Part shown: one piece after another, positions 13,176-24,272 of the stretch
Layout of the letters: every line of letters begins with the position of its first letter
Numbering within the stretch: position 1 is the stretch's first letter
NCBI RefSeq assembly: GCF_001522545.3
Contig: NC_031768.1
Location: 87,166,852 to 87,230,851, forward strand
DNA from: Parus major
Lineage: Eukaryota; Chordata; Aves; Passeriformes; Paridae
Direction: 5' to 3'
Length of the DNA stretch: 64,000 nucleotides
Translations under genes and position numbers: made by a program
Notes under the pieces: model-generated
What the model saw: the letters and a program-made list of their open reading frames with translations, nothing else
Told to the model about the DNA's origin: nothing
Databases searched by the model: none

Positions 13176-13431
13176 TTTGTCACGCGGCCCCGCCGCCCCG
13201 CCCCGGCCCCGCCCTTCCCGCCGCGGCCACCCAAGATGGCGCCGGGGCGCGCCCCCTATCTGGCTCCGGCCGGACCCGCTTCCGGAGCGCCGCGGCCGCC
13301 GCGCCGGAAGGCGAGTGCAGGGGGCGGGAAGGGGCAGCGGGGGCGCTCCCGGCGCCGTAGTTTCCCGCCGGAGCTTCACGGCGGTCGCTCCTTCCGGTGT
13401 CCTTCCCGGCGGGGGCGGCGGCGGGGCGGCC
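13176..13431. promoter_or_regulatory. Bidirectional CpG promoter EMG1/PHB2
   Basis: EMG1 and PHB2 start codons are 256 bp apart in divergent orientation within very GC- and CpG-rich DNA. Motifs visible by eye are a YY1-type caagatggcgcc at about 13232-13243, ETS/GABPA cores cttccgg at 13279-13285 and 13391-13397, ccggaag at 13304-13310, and an E2F-type tttcccgcc at 13361-13369. There is no TATA box. A second YY1-type motif overlaps the EMG1 ATG. This fits a housekeeping bidirectional promoter; transcription start sites are inferred, not seen. Confidence 0.75.
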
Positions 13432-16400
13432 ATGGCGCAGAACCTGAAGGACCTGGCGGGGCGGTTGCCGAGCGGGCCCCGCGGTGTCGGCACCGCGCTT
13501 AAGCTGCTGCTGGGCGCCGGTGCCCTGGCCTATGGCGTGCGGGAGTCCGTCTTCATTGGTGAGTGGAGTCCCCCCCCAGTCCCTCGGAGCCTTCGCGCCC
13601 GCCGACCGCGCTGACCAAGCCCCCGCTCTCTCCCCGCAGTGGAGGGCGGCCAGCGCGCCATCTTCTTCAACCGCATTGGCGGCGTGCAGCAGGACACCAT
13701 CCTGGCCGAGGGGCTGCACTTCAGGTAGGGCCCGGCCCCCACCCGGCCCCCCAGCCCGGCGGGGCCCTCGCCCCTAACGCGCCTCTGCCCCCCGCAGGAT
13801 CCCCTGGTTCCAGTATCCCATCATTTACGACATCCGAGCGCGGCCAAGGAAAATCTCCTCCCCCACTGGTTCCAAAGGTGAGCGAAAGGGGCCACGAGGT
13901 GGGAGGCACGGGACAGGAATTCGGCCGTAGTTCTGGCGCTCCTCAGACCATTGTGGAATGTTAAGGGGTTGGAATAGACCTTAAAGGTCGTTCAATCGCA
14001 GTTTCCTGCCGCGGATAGTGACACCTTTCACCAGACCAGGTTGCTCAAAGCCCCATCCGACCTGGTCTTGAACACCTGCAGGCCTGGGGTACCCACAGCT
14101 TCCCTGGGCAACCTGAGCCGGTGCCTCACCACCCTGATCGCAAAGGATTTCTTCCCAACTTCCAACCCAAACGTCCCTGTCCCGCTTGGTGCCGCTTGCT
14201 CCGTGTCCCCCCGCTGCAGTTCCTGATGGAGAGGGACTGGGGAGGGGCTCTCCATGTTCCCCGCAGGCCCCTGACCCCCTGGCTGTCCCCGCAGACCTGC
14301 AGATGGTGAACATCTCCCTGCGTGTGCTGACACGGCCCAACGCGGCCGAGCTGCCCAGCATGTACCAGCGCCTGGGGCTGGACTACGAGGAGCGCGTCCT
14401 GCCCTCCATCGTCAACGAGGTGCTCAAGAGCGTGGTGGCCAAGTTCAACGCCTCGCAGCTCATCACGCAGAGAGCCCAGGTGAGCCCTGCCACGCCTGCC
14501 CGGGGTCAGCTCACAGAGGAGCTGCAGAGCGGCGGGTGGGGGGAGCCTCGTGGCAGATACAGGAAGGATAACTGTATCCAGCTGTGGATAGTGCATCCAC
14601 AGGGAAAGCGTGTCCCACCTACGGTTTGGTTCTGGTACAGGTACAAATGCTGTATTGGCAGCTTCTGAGGAGGAAGCTGGCTATGTTGGTAGTACACAGA
14701 GTGCAAAACTCACCAAAATGTAGCACTGGGGGAGGGAGAGCTGCTTTCCTTCATGGTCCAACAGGCATTGGTGGCTTTAAAAATATGGATCTCAGAACGA
14801 TTCCCAGGGCAAATTAAACAGTTTTGAAAAATCTGAAAAGCAATGGGAATGAGCAGCTAACAAAGCACTAACCTGTCAGTGGTGGATGCTACAGAAAGGT
14901 AGCAAATAACTTCTGTTTACCATCACAGAATGGGCCAGGTTGGAAGGGACCACAGTGGGTCATCTGGTCCAGCCTCCCTGTTCAAGCAAGGTCATCCCAG
15001 AGCATGTGGCACAGGATTGTATCCAGATGGTTCTGGAATGTCTCTAACGAGAGACAACGTCTCTGGGCAGTCTGTTACAGTGCTCTTGTCACCTGCACAG
15101 TAAGAAAGCTATTCCTCATATTGAGGTGGAACTTCCTGTATTCCAGTTTCTGCCCATTGCCTCATGTCCTGTTGTTGGACATCACTGAGAAGAGCTTGGC
15201 TCAGTTGTCTTGGCACCCTCCCTCTAGGCACTGATTAGAAAAAGCTTAGAGTGTTCTCTGGGGGAGTGTTGCAAAATATTAGAAATATTTAACTTAAAAA
15301 TGCCTATTTGTGTATTTGTGAAAGTTTGTATTGTAATAGCTTGATTGCCAGGGGTTCTGAGAGTTCTCATCACCTGCAGCAGCTGGTGCAGAGAGGAGGT
15401 GCTGGTCTTTAAAAGGTTTTAGAGGAGATCCTGCAGGACCAGGAGGGTGCTCAAGAGGAAAAGTTGTTGGATTAAATACAAAGCATCTCTCAGCTGTCAG
15501 AGACCACATCTCTGATCCATGTCAAAAGAGCCAAAGAGTAGAACTGAGTATCCAGGTTTTGTTATGAGAAATGATCTGTGTCCCTCTGGTCAGGGGTTTC
15601 AAGGTTTTATACTCATCCACATGGAGTGCACTGGAGGGGTTTGTTAGTCTTCATGTAGAAAGAGAGGGCGTGGAGAGGATGGGACAGCAAAGGAGAGAGA
15701 AAGTTTTGGCTGTATTGGAAGCAAAGGCTTTTAAGCATCTGTGATCTCAGATAAGAGTCATTCTTTGATCTCTGAAACTTTAGAACAAATTGAATTGCAT
15801 GTGTCTTCTTGTCATGTATCCATCCAGTGCTTGTTATTACAAAGCAATGTGGAATTGAAGGGATTGAAAGTCAGAAAAAAATTAAGTGGCTTTATGTAGT
15901 TGTGCACTCACAGTTCACACAGGAAGGATTTCTGTCACTATTTAGAGTTCTGCTTGGAAACAGCTGCAGTAAAAGTAAAAGCAAATGCTTGACTGACCGA
16001 GCATGTGATACTGTAGCAATAGTTTCTGTTTAAGTTGATATTTAGGACTTGTCAGGCTGCCTGAAAAAGGTGCTGGCAAGTAAATGTAGAATAAATCAAA
16101 GTATCGAGCAGCAACACCCACCCAAAGCAGCCAAAAAAAGTGGAGCAGTTATACTAGACAAGGAGCTTGTTAATTAACAGATGTGATACAGGTTAAAAAA
16201 ATTATGTGGTCATTTCTTTTTCTGTGTTGGAATACAGTTATGAAAGCACAGCCTTCTAACAGTGGCAAATCCGAGATGGAGAAGGAAATGCCTATTGCCA
16301 GAACTGTGGCAACTATGGAACTGGATGTGGCAGGATGTGAAAGCAAAAGATTCTTTCAAGGTTTTTTACTTTCACAATGTTGCTTGCATAGAACAGTTAA

Positions 16401-19400
16401 GCAGTAACTGCAAATGAGCTGTAATAGAGTTTTGAGAATGCTTTTTGTGGCTGTGGATATGTTATTCAGAGATAGTATTGATGTCCATGGTTTGGAGCTT
16501 GGGCTGGGGATGTCTCTCCCAACACAGCTGCACAAGAGCAGTTGTGCTTCTCCTCTGGAGCGTGCAGGAAGTGAGGAACAACCTGTGCTCGGTACTACTC
16601 TTGTTGCTGTGTTTGTGTTTCAGGTGTCTCTGCTCATTAGGCGAGAACTGACAGAGAGAGCCAAGGATTTCAGCCTCATCCTGGATGATGTGGCTATCAC
16701 AGAGCTCAGTTTTAGTCGTGAATATACAGCCGCTGTGGAGGCTAAGCAAGTGGGTGAGTTCCACTGATGCCTGAAAAGGGTGGATTGCCTTTGCTTTTCC
16801 ACTGAGTTATTAAGCAAGGAGGTGGAATTTGGGGTAGTGTGTCACTGCTGTGTCATTGTATCAGTACAGGTGCAGGGTTACAAATCTCTAAGCCTCCTTA
16901 GTAACAGAGCTGAACAGATTTATTTTACAAGTGTTACCAGAAAGCCATAGCTAATGGGATAGATCATCAGAGGGACTGAGGTCCCAAAACTAAGGTTCAC
17001 CTTCAGACTGGGACTCTGTCACTCACTATGGGGGTTGTGTGTGGAAAGTCTGGGTGCTGTGGGTTTTACTCAAGAAAAAGTGAACTGCTCTCAGATACAT
17101 TTTGTACTTGGCTGTGGTCCCAGAATGTTACCGGTTCTTTGGGAAGCAGGGCCCCAAGGCCTCAGTTCTCAAGTTATGATGGAAGACACAACGTGGTTCC
17201 AATGCCTGTGTCCTTTCTCCTTGCAGCCCAGCAGGAGGCACAGCGTGCCCAGTTCCTGGTGGAGAAGGCCAAGCAGGAGCAGAAGCAGAAGATAGTTCAG
17301 GCTGAGGGGGAAGCAACAGCTGCCAAGATGATATCCTGCTTTGGGAGATTTTGTGGGATGTGGCTTGTGAGCTTGACAGTCCTGAGAATCTGTCACACTG
17401 GGCTCATGCTTAGGAGACTGTGATCGGATGATAGCTTCAAGTAGGTCACTGTTCTTTTCCCCCCTCCCCTTCTCCAGTTGGCTGGAGAGAGGTTCGTCTG
17501 AGGTTACAGGTCAGAGCAGAGAAGGCCGTGGGCCTGTGCTCCTTGTTGTAAAGTTTAACTTTTATTGGCTGTGTGTGACCGTAAATCCAGAATGTTCTTC
17601 ATTTGGGCAGGTGAAAATATGCCTACCCAAAGGCCCATGTTACTGGGATAGAGATTGCTTTTTACTCACTAAGATGTTCTTTAATATGGCTTAGGAAGAA
17701 TTCCTTGAGGGTAAGCGGCTTCTGTGTGCAGGATTTTCCTTAACTTTTGTTCCCTGTACCTTGGGGAAGCTCTCAGCAGGAATCCAGGCTACATCAAGCT
17801 ACGTAAGATCCGAGCTGCTCAAAACATCTCAAAAACGGTGAGCATTGGGGCGCAGAATTCCCTTTGTCTGTTTGCAGTCCTTGTGCTGTCCCCCAGCCCA
17901 GTGGCCACATGATGAATTTAAGGCGAATGTGATCTGCCCTGTCCTGATCTTTGTTCCTGCCCAGCCCTTCTCTGCTCAAGTAGAGCTTAAGAGTTTAGCA
18001 AGGATCTGCAATTAGATGGGAGGCTCAGAGTTCGTGCCCTTCATATGACAAGACCAGATCCACATCAGATTCCATCACCCACCCTCAGCTGCAGATACCA
18101 AAAGCTTCTGGTTACCTGCAGCTGAGAAAGGGGGACAGATGAATGTGGGATCAAAGGTCTTTGTGACAGAGACACAGAATGAGCACTTCTTTTAGAAAGT
18201 CTGATGGCTCTGGGATGGGAAGTGAGAGAGTTGTTTTGGGGAATTGCATTGATTTAACTGAGGTATTATGTGAAGGAAGAGTGCTGTATCTGAAGGGGGA
18301 GATAGATTACTAGTGCTGTTCCTCCACGTGCGTTTTTAGTCCTTGATGCCATGTCTGTAATGCATTTCTTTTTCAGATTGCTGCCTCACAAAACCGTGTG
18401 TATCTCACAGCTGATAACTTGGTACTGAACCTGCAGGATGAGGGTTTCACCAGGTAAAGGGGCTGGGTGCCTGGGTTTGTCTGCACCCTACCTGGGAAGC
18501 TTCTCCCCTTTCTGGAGCTCTCTCAGGATCTTTTTCTGAGGGGAGACTGGTGCCAAGTAGGGAGAAGCCTCTCCTGTGAAATTTTTTGTTAAATCTAACC
18601 AATTTGCTTTTTTTTTTTTTTTTTTTGTTTCCCACCCTCCACTCCTTACTGCACCTGCTGACACAGAGGAAGGTAAGGCACTGTACATTTTGATCCTTTT
18701 TGTTAGTACTGGAACCAGGGTGGTGTTATTCCCTGGGATGTTTCTGGCCTGGACCGTTTTGGCCCCAGCAAGTTTATTCCAATCTCTACCTCAATTCCCA
18801 TTTGTGATGTGAAACTTGAAGCTTTCCTTGCAGGGACCACACAAACACATACATGCTGGGGGCAGTAATTGGAGCTCACAAGGAGCCTTGCATGGGAAAG
18901 GCAGGAGTAACTGGAGCATTCTGTGATCCATCATATGTACAGGGCATCCTGTGGTCATGGCAAACAGGGCTGTAAGGAGGCAGGAAGATGATCATGGGAA
19001 TTGGTGTTGGTTTGGGCTGATGATCTCTAGGGAAGATGCTTTTGTTATTCTCCAAAAGGTTTCCAGATCATGCGAGACCACCGCATTTCCTGCTTTCAGA
19101 GCTGTCAGGAGTTTGGTGGCTTTGCCTAACCTGTCCAGTGTTTACTGAAAAAGGCAGTGCCAACTGAACTAACAGGATGCAGCTAAAAGCTTAGCTTTCT
19201 CAGAATTGAGAAGGGAAACCAGAGTTGGTTTCTTTTCTGTGGGATATTTAATTATAGTACCCTTCTTCCTCTGACCAGATTCTGTCATATTTGTTCCAGA
19301 AGATTTAAGGGGCTTTGGAAAAAAACCCTGCCTAATAGGAAGGACTTAAAAGTCCAGATCCTTTGGGTGTGGCACCCCATACCTCAGAATCTGTATTGAG

Positions 19401-19489
19401 GGGCTGGTACAGCTTTGTTTGTGCTTTCTGGTTTGGTGACTCCCTTCTGTTTCCCTTTCAGTGACAGTCTACTCAAAGGGAAGAAATGA
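13432..19489 (+). CDS. PHB2: Prohibitin 2
   Basis: PHB2 forms ring complexes with PHB1 in the inner mitochondrial membrane, acting as a scaffold and mitophagy receptor. Exons are 13432-13558, 13640-13724, 13798-13877, 14295-14479, 16624-16753, 17227-17330, 17760-17837, 18377-18453, a 6-nt exon 18667-18672 and 19462-19489. They sum to 900 nt, that is 299 residues plus TGA, exactly the human length. The N-terminus [20 protein letters not shown] precedes a membrane segment ([11 protein letters not shown]). The SPFH domain follows ([31 protein letters not shown]), then a Gln/Glu/Lys-rich coiled coil ([20 protein letters not shown]). The ATG sits in a good Kozak context (ggccATGG). Intron 6 is a U12-type AT-AC intron. 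Introns 3 and 4 carry antisense CR1 pieces. Confidence 0.98.
13945..14215 (-). mobile_element. CR1 fragment, antisense, in PHB2 intron 3
   Basis: The inverted CR1 3' end is recognisable from ttggaatagaccttaaaggt, gcaacctgagccggtgcctcac and ggatttcttcccaacttcc. It is short and 5'-truncated. Confidence 0.85.
14923..15240 (-). mobile_element. CR1 fragment, antisense, in PHB2 intron 4
   Basis: The inverted CR1 signature is catcacagaatgggccaggt then ggaagggaccacagtgggtc and atctggtccagcctccctg. It is followed by the ctctgggcagtctgttacag and cattgcctcatgtcctgttg blocks. Confidence 0.88.
17331..17759 (+). other. U12-type AT-AC intron of PHB2
   Basis: Coding sequence breaks after the aag atg codons, where no GT exists. 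The intron begins atatcctgct, close to the U12 donor ATATCCTTT. It ends in gtac|ctt, with a consensus-perfect U12 branch site ttccttaac at 17736-17744, 15-17 nt before the AC acceptor. Joining 17330 to 17760 restores [13 protein letters not shown] in frame. The intron is 429 bp. Confidence 0.93.
18084..18126 (+). ncRNA. Strong hairpin in PHB2 intron 7, possible intronic small RNA
   Basis: An 11-bp perfect stem (ctcagctgcag against ctgcagctgag) continues through one mismatch and a bulge into a further 5 bp, closing on loop aaagcttc. An ACA trinucleotide follows at 18135-18137. Mammalian PHB2 hosts SCARNA12 in an intron, so a small RNA is plausible here, but I cannot match the sequence to that family. 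It could be chance. Confidence 0.25.
18667..18672 (+). other. 6-nt microexon of PHB2
   Basis: The bases aggaag are flanked by cag on the left, with a long pyrimidine tract upstream, and by gtaagg on the right. Including them turns acc ag|t gac into acc aga gga agt gac, i.e. T-R-G-S-D. This matches the remembered human C-terminus FTRGSDSL and brings the protein to 299 residues instead of 297. Confidence 0.85.
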
Positions 19490-20007
19490 AAGAAGCTGAA
19501 GATTCCTAGAACCAGCATTGCTGACCAGCAGAAGATAAGAGTGAGGATCTTTGAACTCCCTCCACTAGTATTGTTTGTCCTCACTATGAAGTTTTTAATC
19601 CAGTAGCCAGATTTGGTCCCCATGCCTCTGCTCCAGCTGTGGTGATTCAGTTACAGGAATGGGCTCTGCCTCTAGGCAACTGTAATTTCTTCTTCATCCC
19701 ACCAGTTAAATTTGGAGATGGGGCAAAGGGGCTTACTGGTATTAACCCATGTGGATATTTGCCTCTAATCTTCATTAATATTTAGATTTGTGTAGGATAT
19801 CAAATTCTTTTTTGGCCAAGTGAGGGAGCTCTTCTGCCATCAGCACCAGGCGCTTTTTTGTAGTAAATTTTGTTTCTCTTTCACTCTTGATCCCAGGAGA
19901 ACCTGGGGCTGAATTCAGGACAATGCCATTCATTGGGTGCCTGTCACTGCTGGAATATCTTACTTGTGTCACTGTCTGCTCAGTGATGCTTTCAAATATT
20001 TGTAAAA

Positions 20008-20013
20008 ATTAAA
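20008..20013 (+). terminator. Candidate PHB2 polyadenylation signal
   Basis: ATTAAA followed by an A-rich run lies about 520 nt after the PHB2 stop. An AATAAA at about 20158-20163 is an alternative further downstream. Confidence 0.4.
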
Positions 20014-20535
20014 AAAAACAACAAAAAACAACCAACCAAATTTATATCATGTCTAAGTGTGCTTAGTGCATGGAAAAAAAAGGTTATTTTATGTAGTGGG
20101 AGGTGGAGCAGAGATTTTATTTAGTTGAATTTAGAATGAGAATGATGAAGGGAAAGGAATAAAAGAAAGAAATATACCCGTGGTCACTGGCAGATCATCA
20201 CAGTGTGGGGAGAGAAGAAAGATGTTTGGATGCTCATACAGCTGTGTGGGTGACCAGGGCTGGTTCCTTGGCTGCCTGTAAGGGCTGCAGGTGAGGGTAG
20301 GTTTACCTGCTTTTCCAGGTCACAGAAGCATCTTTATGCTGTGTCTCGGCCTCCATTGTTACGCCTTAGCCTTTCTCCCCCTCTCTTGCTTTTCTGGCTG
20401 AAAAGAGGAGAAATCTTCCTCCACTGACTAAACTTTGCTTGTGTTTCAACATCAAGATCTCCTGTTCTTGAGGGGTACTTTCTTTGCTGTTTCTCTGGGC
20501 TGCCCTGTACTAAGATTTAGGACTTTGAAGTTATC

Positions 20536-20915
20536 CCAGGATCATAGAATGTCCTGAGTTGGAAGGGACTCACAAGGATCAATTCTGGGGCAACCTGGAA
20601 GTTAAACTGTAAGTGAGAGCATTGTCTAAACACGTCTCGAAGAGAGACAGATTCAGGGTATCTGAACTTCTCCCCCTATGCAGCTTTAAGCCATTCCCTA
20701 TGTCCTAGTGCTGGGCACCAAAGAAGAGATCAGCACTCCCCTTCTGCTCCCCTTGATGAGGAGGTATTAGGTCAGCCCTTGGTCTTCTCCAAGCTGAGCT
20801 AACTTTGTATCTTCAGCTGCTCCTTGTAAGTCACACGTTTCCTTGCTGTCTTTGTTTTGTCTTTGCCCTCCTTTGGACACATTATAACATTTTTATATCC
20901 TCCTTGTGTTGTGGA
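20536..20915 (-). mobile_element. CR1 fragment, antisense
   Basis: It begins atcatagaatgtcctgagtt then ggaagggactcacaaggatc. It continues through the CR1 blocks ccctatgtcctagtgctggg and gctgctccttgtaagtcac. Confidence 0.85.
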
Positions 20916-21299
20916 GCATGAAAAGCACACAGTGGTGGTGAGGCTGGACATGAGTGCAGTGGGACCCTCACTTCTCTGGCCAGTTAACTACTCTGTGCCT
21001 AGTACAGCATAATACATGTCAGGGCCTGCCATCACTCAAAATGCCCAGAGCTTTTCCTGCAGGGCTGCACCCCAGTCTCATCCCTCAGTCTGTATTTACA
21101 TCCAGGATTACAGCATTCTGGGTGCAGAACCTGGCATTTGTTCTTGTTCAGTTTTGTGTGGGTGAAATTGTGTACACGTCTGGCTGTACACTGAATGCTG
21201 TCCAGAGGGATACGGTGAGAATATCAAAAGCTTTGCCAAAACAAAACAAAAAAACCCAAACAAACAAAAAAAAACCCCCCAAAAAACCCCAACACATTG

Positions 21300-22230
21300 G
21301 CCTTCCCTTTGACTACTAGGTGGGTAACCTTGTTGTGGAAGGTTTTTAAGTTGGTCTGGCATGACTTTCCCTTCAAGAACTCGTGCACACTTTGATCAAC
21401 GACTGCATTGTCTTTCAAGTCTTTTACTTGATAGCTTCCAGACTAATTTTCTCTACAGTTTTACCAGGCACCAGAGTGAGACTGATTGACCTGTAATTAC
21501 CAAGATCTTCTTTCTTGCACTTCTTGAAAATTGGGACAACATTTACTAGCTTCCATATCAATTTATACAGATTCCCAAGGCTGTTGATTAATAACTGAGA
21601 GAGGTCTCACAGTTGCATTGGCCATCCCTTCAGCACCCTGGGAGGAATCCCACTGGGTCCCATAGACTTACATGTGTTCAGTTGCAACAGCAAATCCCAT
21701 ACAAGTTCAAAGTCAGTTCATCATTCCCCCAACCAAGGCCATCCAGCCCAGGGCTCCAGACACCCTCCATCACAAGTGGAGGAAGAAGTTAAGAGGAAGA
21801 AGCTAAGGCAGCATTAAATGTCTCTGCTTCATCACTGTTGGGGGAAGGGGATGACCCACCTCATCAGGTGACAGACCAGTGTTTCCTTTATTCTTCCTTC
21901 TGCTGTTAACATACTTTAAAATGCCTATTGTTACCCACCACAGTACCAACCAGCTTCAACTTGAGCTTGGGCATTTTTTCCCTAGAGTGACAAGGAGCAT
22001 ATCTGTCTGTCCTCCTGTATAATCTGTTTTTCCAAAGTCCATACACTTTCAGCAAAGTTGCAGAAGGAGATCCTTCGCAGCCAAGCCAGCCCTCAGCCTC
22101 ACTGGCCAGACTTCTGACACATTGTAATTGCCTGCTCCTGTGCTGTTGAAAGGAGGCCTTTAAAAAGTGAGCAGCTTTTATGTACCCCACTACCCCTAAA
22201 GCAGATTCCCGGGTGACCTTATCAACTGCT
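21300..22230 (-). mobile_element. Older CR1 ORF2 fragment (reverse transcriptase), antisense, decayed
   Basis: On the - strand, broken frames contain CR1 reverse-transcriptase motifs: VPIFKKC, KEDLGNYRSISL, VPGKTVEKI, HEFLKGKSCQTNL and FHNKVTHLV. The preceding endonuclease-RT linker (gggattcctcccagggtgct on the same strand) is also recognisable. It is more diverged than the 3'-end fragments elsewhere. The left part overlaps an A/C-rich simple stretch. Confidence 0.75.
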
Positions 22231-23671
22231 ACCCTGAAGTCTGCTCTCCCCAGGTCCAGGGAAGTAGCTTTACTTACAGTTTTTCTCCTATCACCAGAAT
22301 TTTAAACTCAGCTATTTCTTGATCATGATTGTCAAGACAGTCACGCACAAGACCATGTCTATTTACAATCAACCATCTCTTTTTACAAACAGCTCTAACT
22401 TGGGCTCTCCAGGGAAGAAGAGAGGCCTTTAGGGACTTCTTCCTATGCTGAAGCAGAGCATAAGATGTTTAAAGGAACAGATATAATCTATGCATTCCTG
22501 GTTTAAAGTTTACTGGCAATCAGAGCCATAACTAATATCCATAGCTTGCAACATCAATGAAGCACAAATTCTTTGATCCAGCTTTGAAAATGCATTCTCA
22601 AATAATCATCCCAAAGTATTTGTGTGTAACAGATCTTATGTAAAGAAGAGTAGAGTGCTTTTGACAGTCTGTATTTCTTGATAGGCAATCAGGAAAGTTC
22701 TTCTTCAGACTAAGTTTTTTGTAGACCAGACATTATGGACACATTAAGCTCAGGCATTGGAACACATATGAGGTTCTCAGGAACCTTGTTCCACAAGATG
22801 TCTTCATTTTCAAGCTTCAGGTAGAGTTTAAGCTAACCCTTGGTATGCCTTGCTTTAGGCTGTGGCAGCTTTTTAACAAGGAAGACAATTGGATCCTGTC
22901 CTTTGAAGCTACCCAGGGGTCTAAGGCAAAGGTAGGTGTTTCCTTAGACTAGGATTTCAGCCCCTTCCCCATTGCTTAAAAGAGGATATTTGGCATCATG
23001 AAACACATGTCACTCCACCCATTTTTACTTCTGCTCCTTATTTCCGCCACTGCCTCTTTCCTGTTTCTTCCTCTAGTGGCAATGGGATTGCAAAGCCAGC
23101 TGGGGAATGCACATACAGGCCTATGGGCTCACAGGCTAAGGGAAGCTAAAGTCCAACACAGGGAAAGAGGGTCTGCTCACCAAGTGTCCTTTGTCTTCCA
23201 AACAACTTTCTTGCCATATCAAATGACAGCAAGCAGTGTCCGTCCTCCAATGCATTGTGAATAAATCATGGTGGGAAGGGGGCGCTGGAGGCCGTTGGAC
23301 CAGGCTGCTGCTGGAAGTGGCACTGCCACCAGCATGAGGTCAGAGCAGCTGTGGCTTTGTCTGTTCACATATTGAAAACCTGCAAGTAAAATTTAGGTGC
23401 AAAAGCTGTGTCAGAGTTTGTCACACCTGACTTCCTGTGCTCAGGCTTCCCTAATGACCACCAACACTTGAGCCTCACAGCAAGGAACTGCCATAATTGG
23501 TCACAGCCTCTATTCAGAAGCCTGAAGGCAACATAAAATAAGAAAAACTTAAGCTGGAGCCATCCTTGTAAGTCTTTGCAGGTCTGCAAGTGAAATCAGG
23601 ATTACAGCTAATACTCCAGAGAAATTAGAGAAAAAAAAACTTTTGGGACCTGGTAGTCAAACAAATACAAG

Positions 23672-23677
23672 TTTATT
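23672..23677 (-). terminator. Candidate PTPN6 polyadenylation signal
   Basis: AATAAA is read on the - strand (tttatt on +), about 600 nt after the PTPN6 stop. It is the first canonical signal I see downstream. Confidence 0.45.
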
Positions 23678-24272
23678 TACAAACAAAGAAGAAAATATAG
23701 CCATCACATCAAATTATGGTATATTTACAGCATCCAGGTGAAGGATGAGATAGAAAAAGGATATGAGGGGCAGAAGGTTGGTATTAAGGAAAGAGGAAGT
23801 CTGTTGAATTGCAGAGGAGCTGAGCTGAAACAGGCCAAAACCTCCATACTGAGGCTGAGGCTTCAGGAAACACAAACCAGCTAAACTCTTTAACTCACGG
23901 CAGTGGGCACAGATGTAGCTCCTGTGATGACCTTCCTTAGCTCTTCCCTGAGAATTCCACTGAAGCTGGCCCACCAAAGGTGAGTTTGGGGCCCGGTGCT
24001 CAGGGAGCAAGGAAAGGAGGGGCGTGACCTTTTCCTGCTAATGGATGATGAGGGGGCAGCAAGAGACTTTGCCTGCACAGGCAAGGGACCACAGAGTTGG
24101 TCAGCTGAGCTGAAAAGTGTTCTGGTTCACGGCACTGAAAGCTGGCATGGAAGAGAAGGGGAAGGCTTCGTTCCAGTCCAAGAGCAAGGAATGTGATACA
24201 GGCCAGCTGGGATGTGAGCTCCAGTCCTGCAGCCCAGGTTCAAACCCCTATGGGGCTATCTGCAGTGTATGA

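Larger units (their letters stand above)
20014..23671. other. Intergenic PHB2-PTPN6, repeat-rich, no gene seen
   Basis: The space between two convergent 3' ends holds an inverted CR1 3' piece, an A/C-rich simple stretch (about 21236-21296), an older inverted CR1 coding fragment and a CTCF-like site near 23272. No exon or open frame with recognisable homology was seen. In mammals miR-200c and miR-141 map to this interval. I looked on both strands for both mature sequences and found neither. Confidence 0.6.

Noticed and set aside
17331..17427. PHB2 ending in a read-through reading frame after exon 6
   Set aside because: The open frame past 17330 lacks prohibitin similarity; the AT-AC intron restores it exactly.
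19775..19972. Antisense 65-codon frame in the PHB2 3'UTR
   Set aside because: It looks protein-like in composition, but no family was recognised and it has no splice or promoter context.
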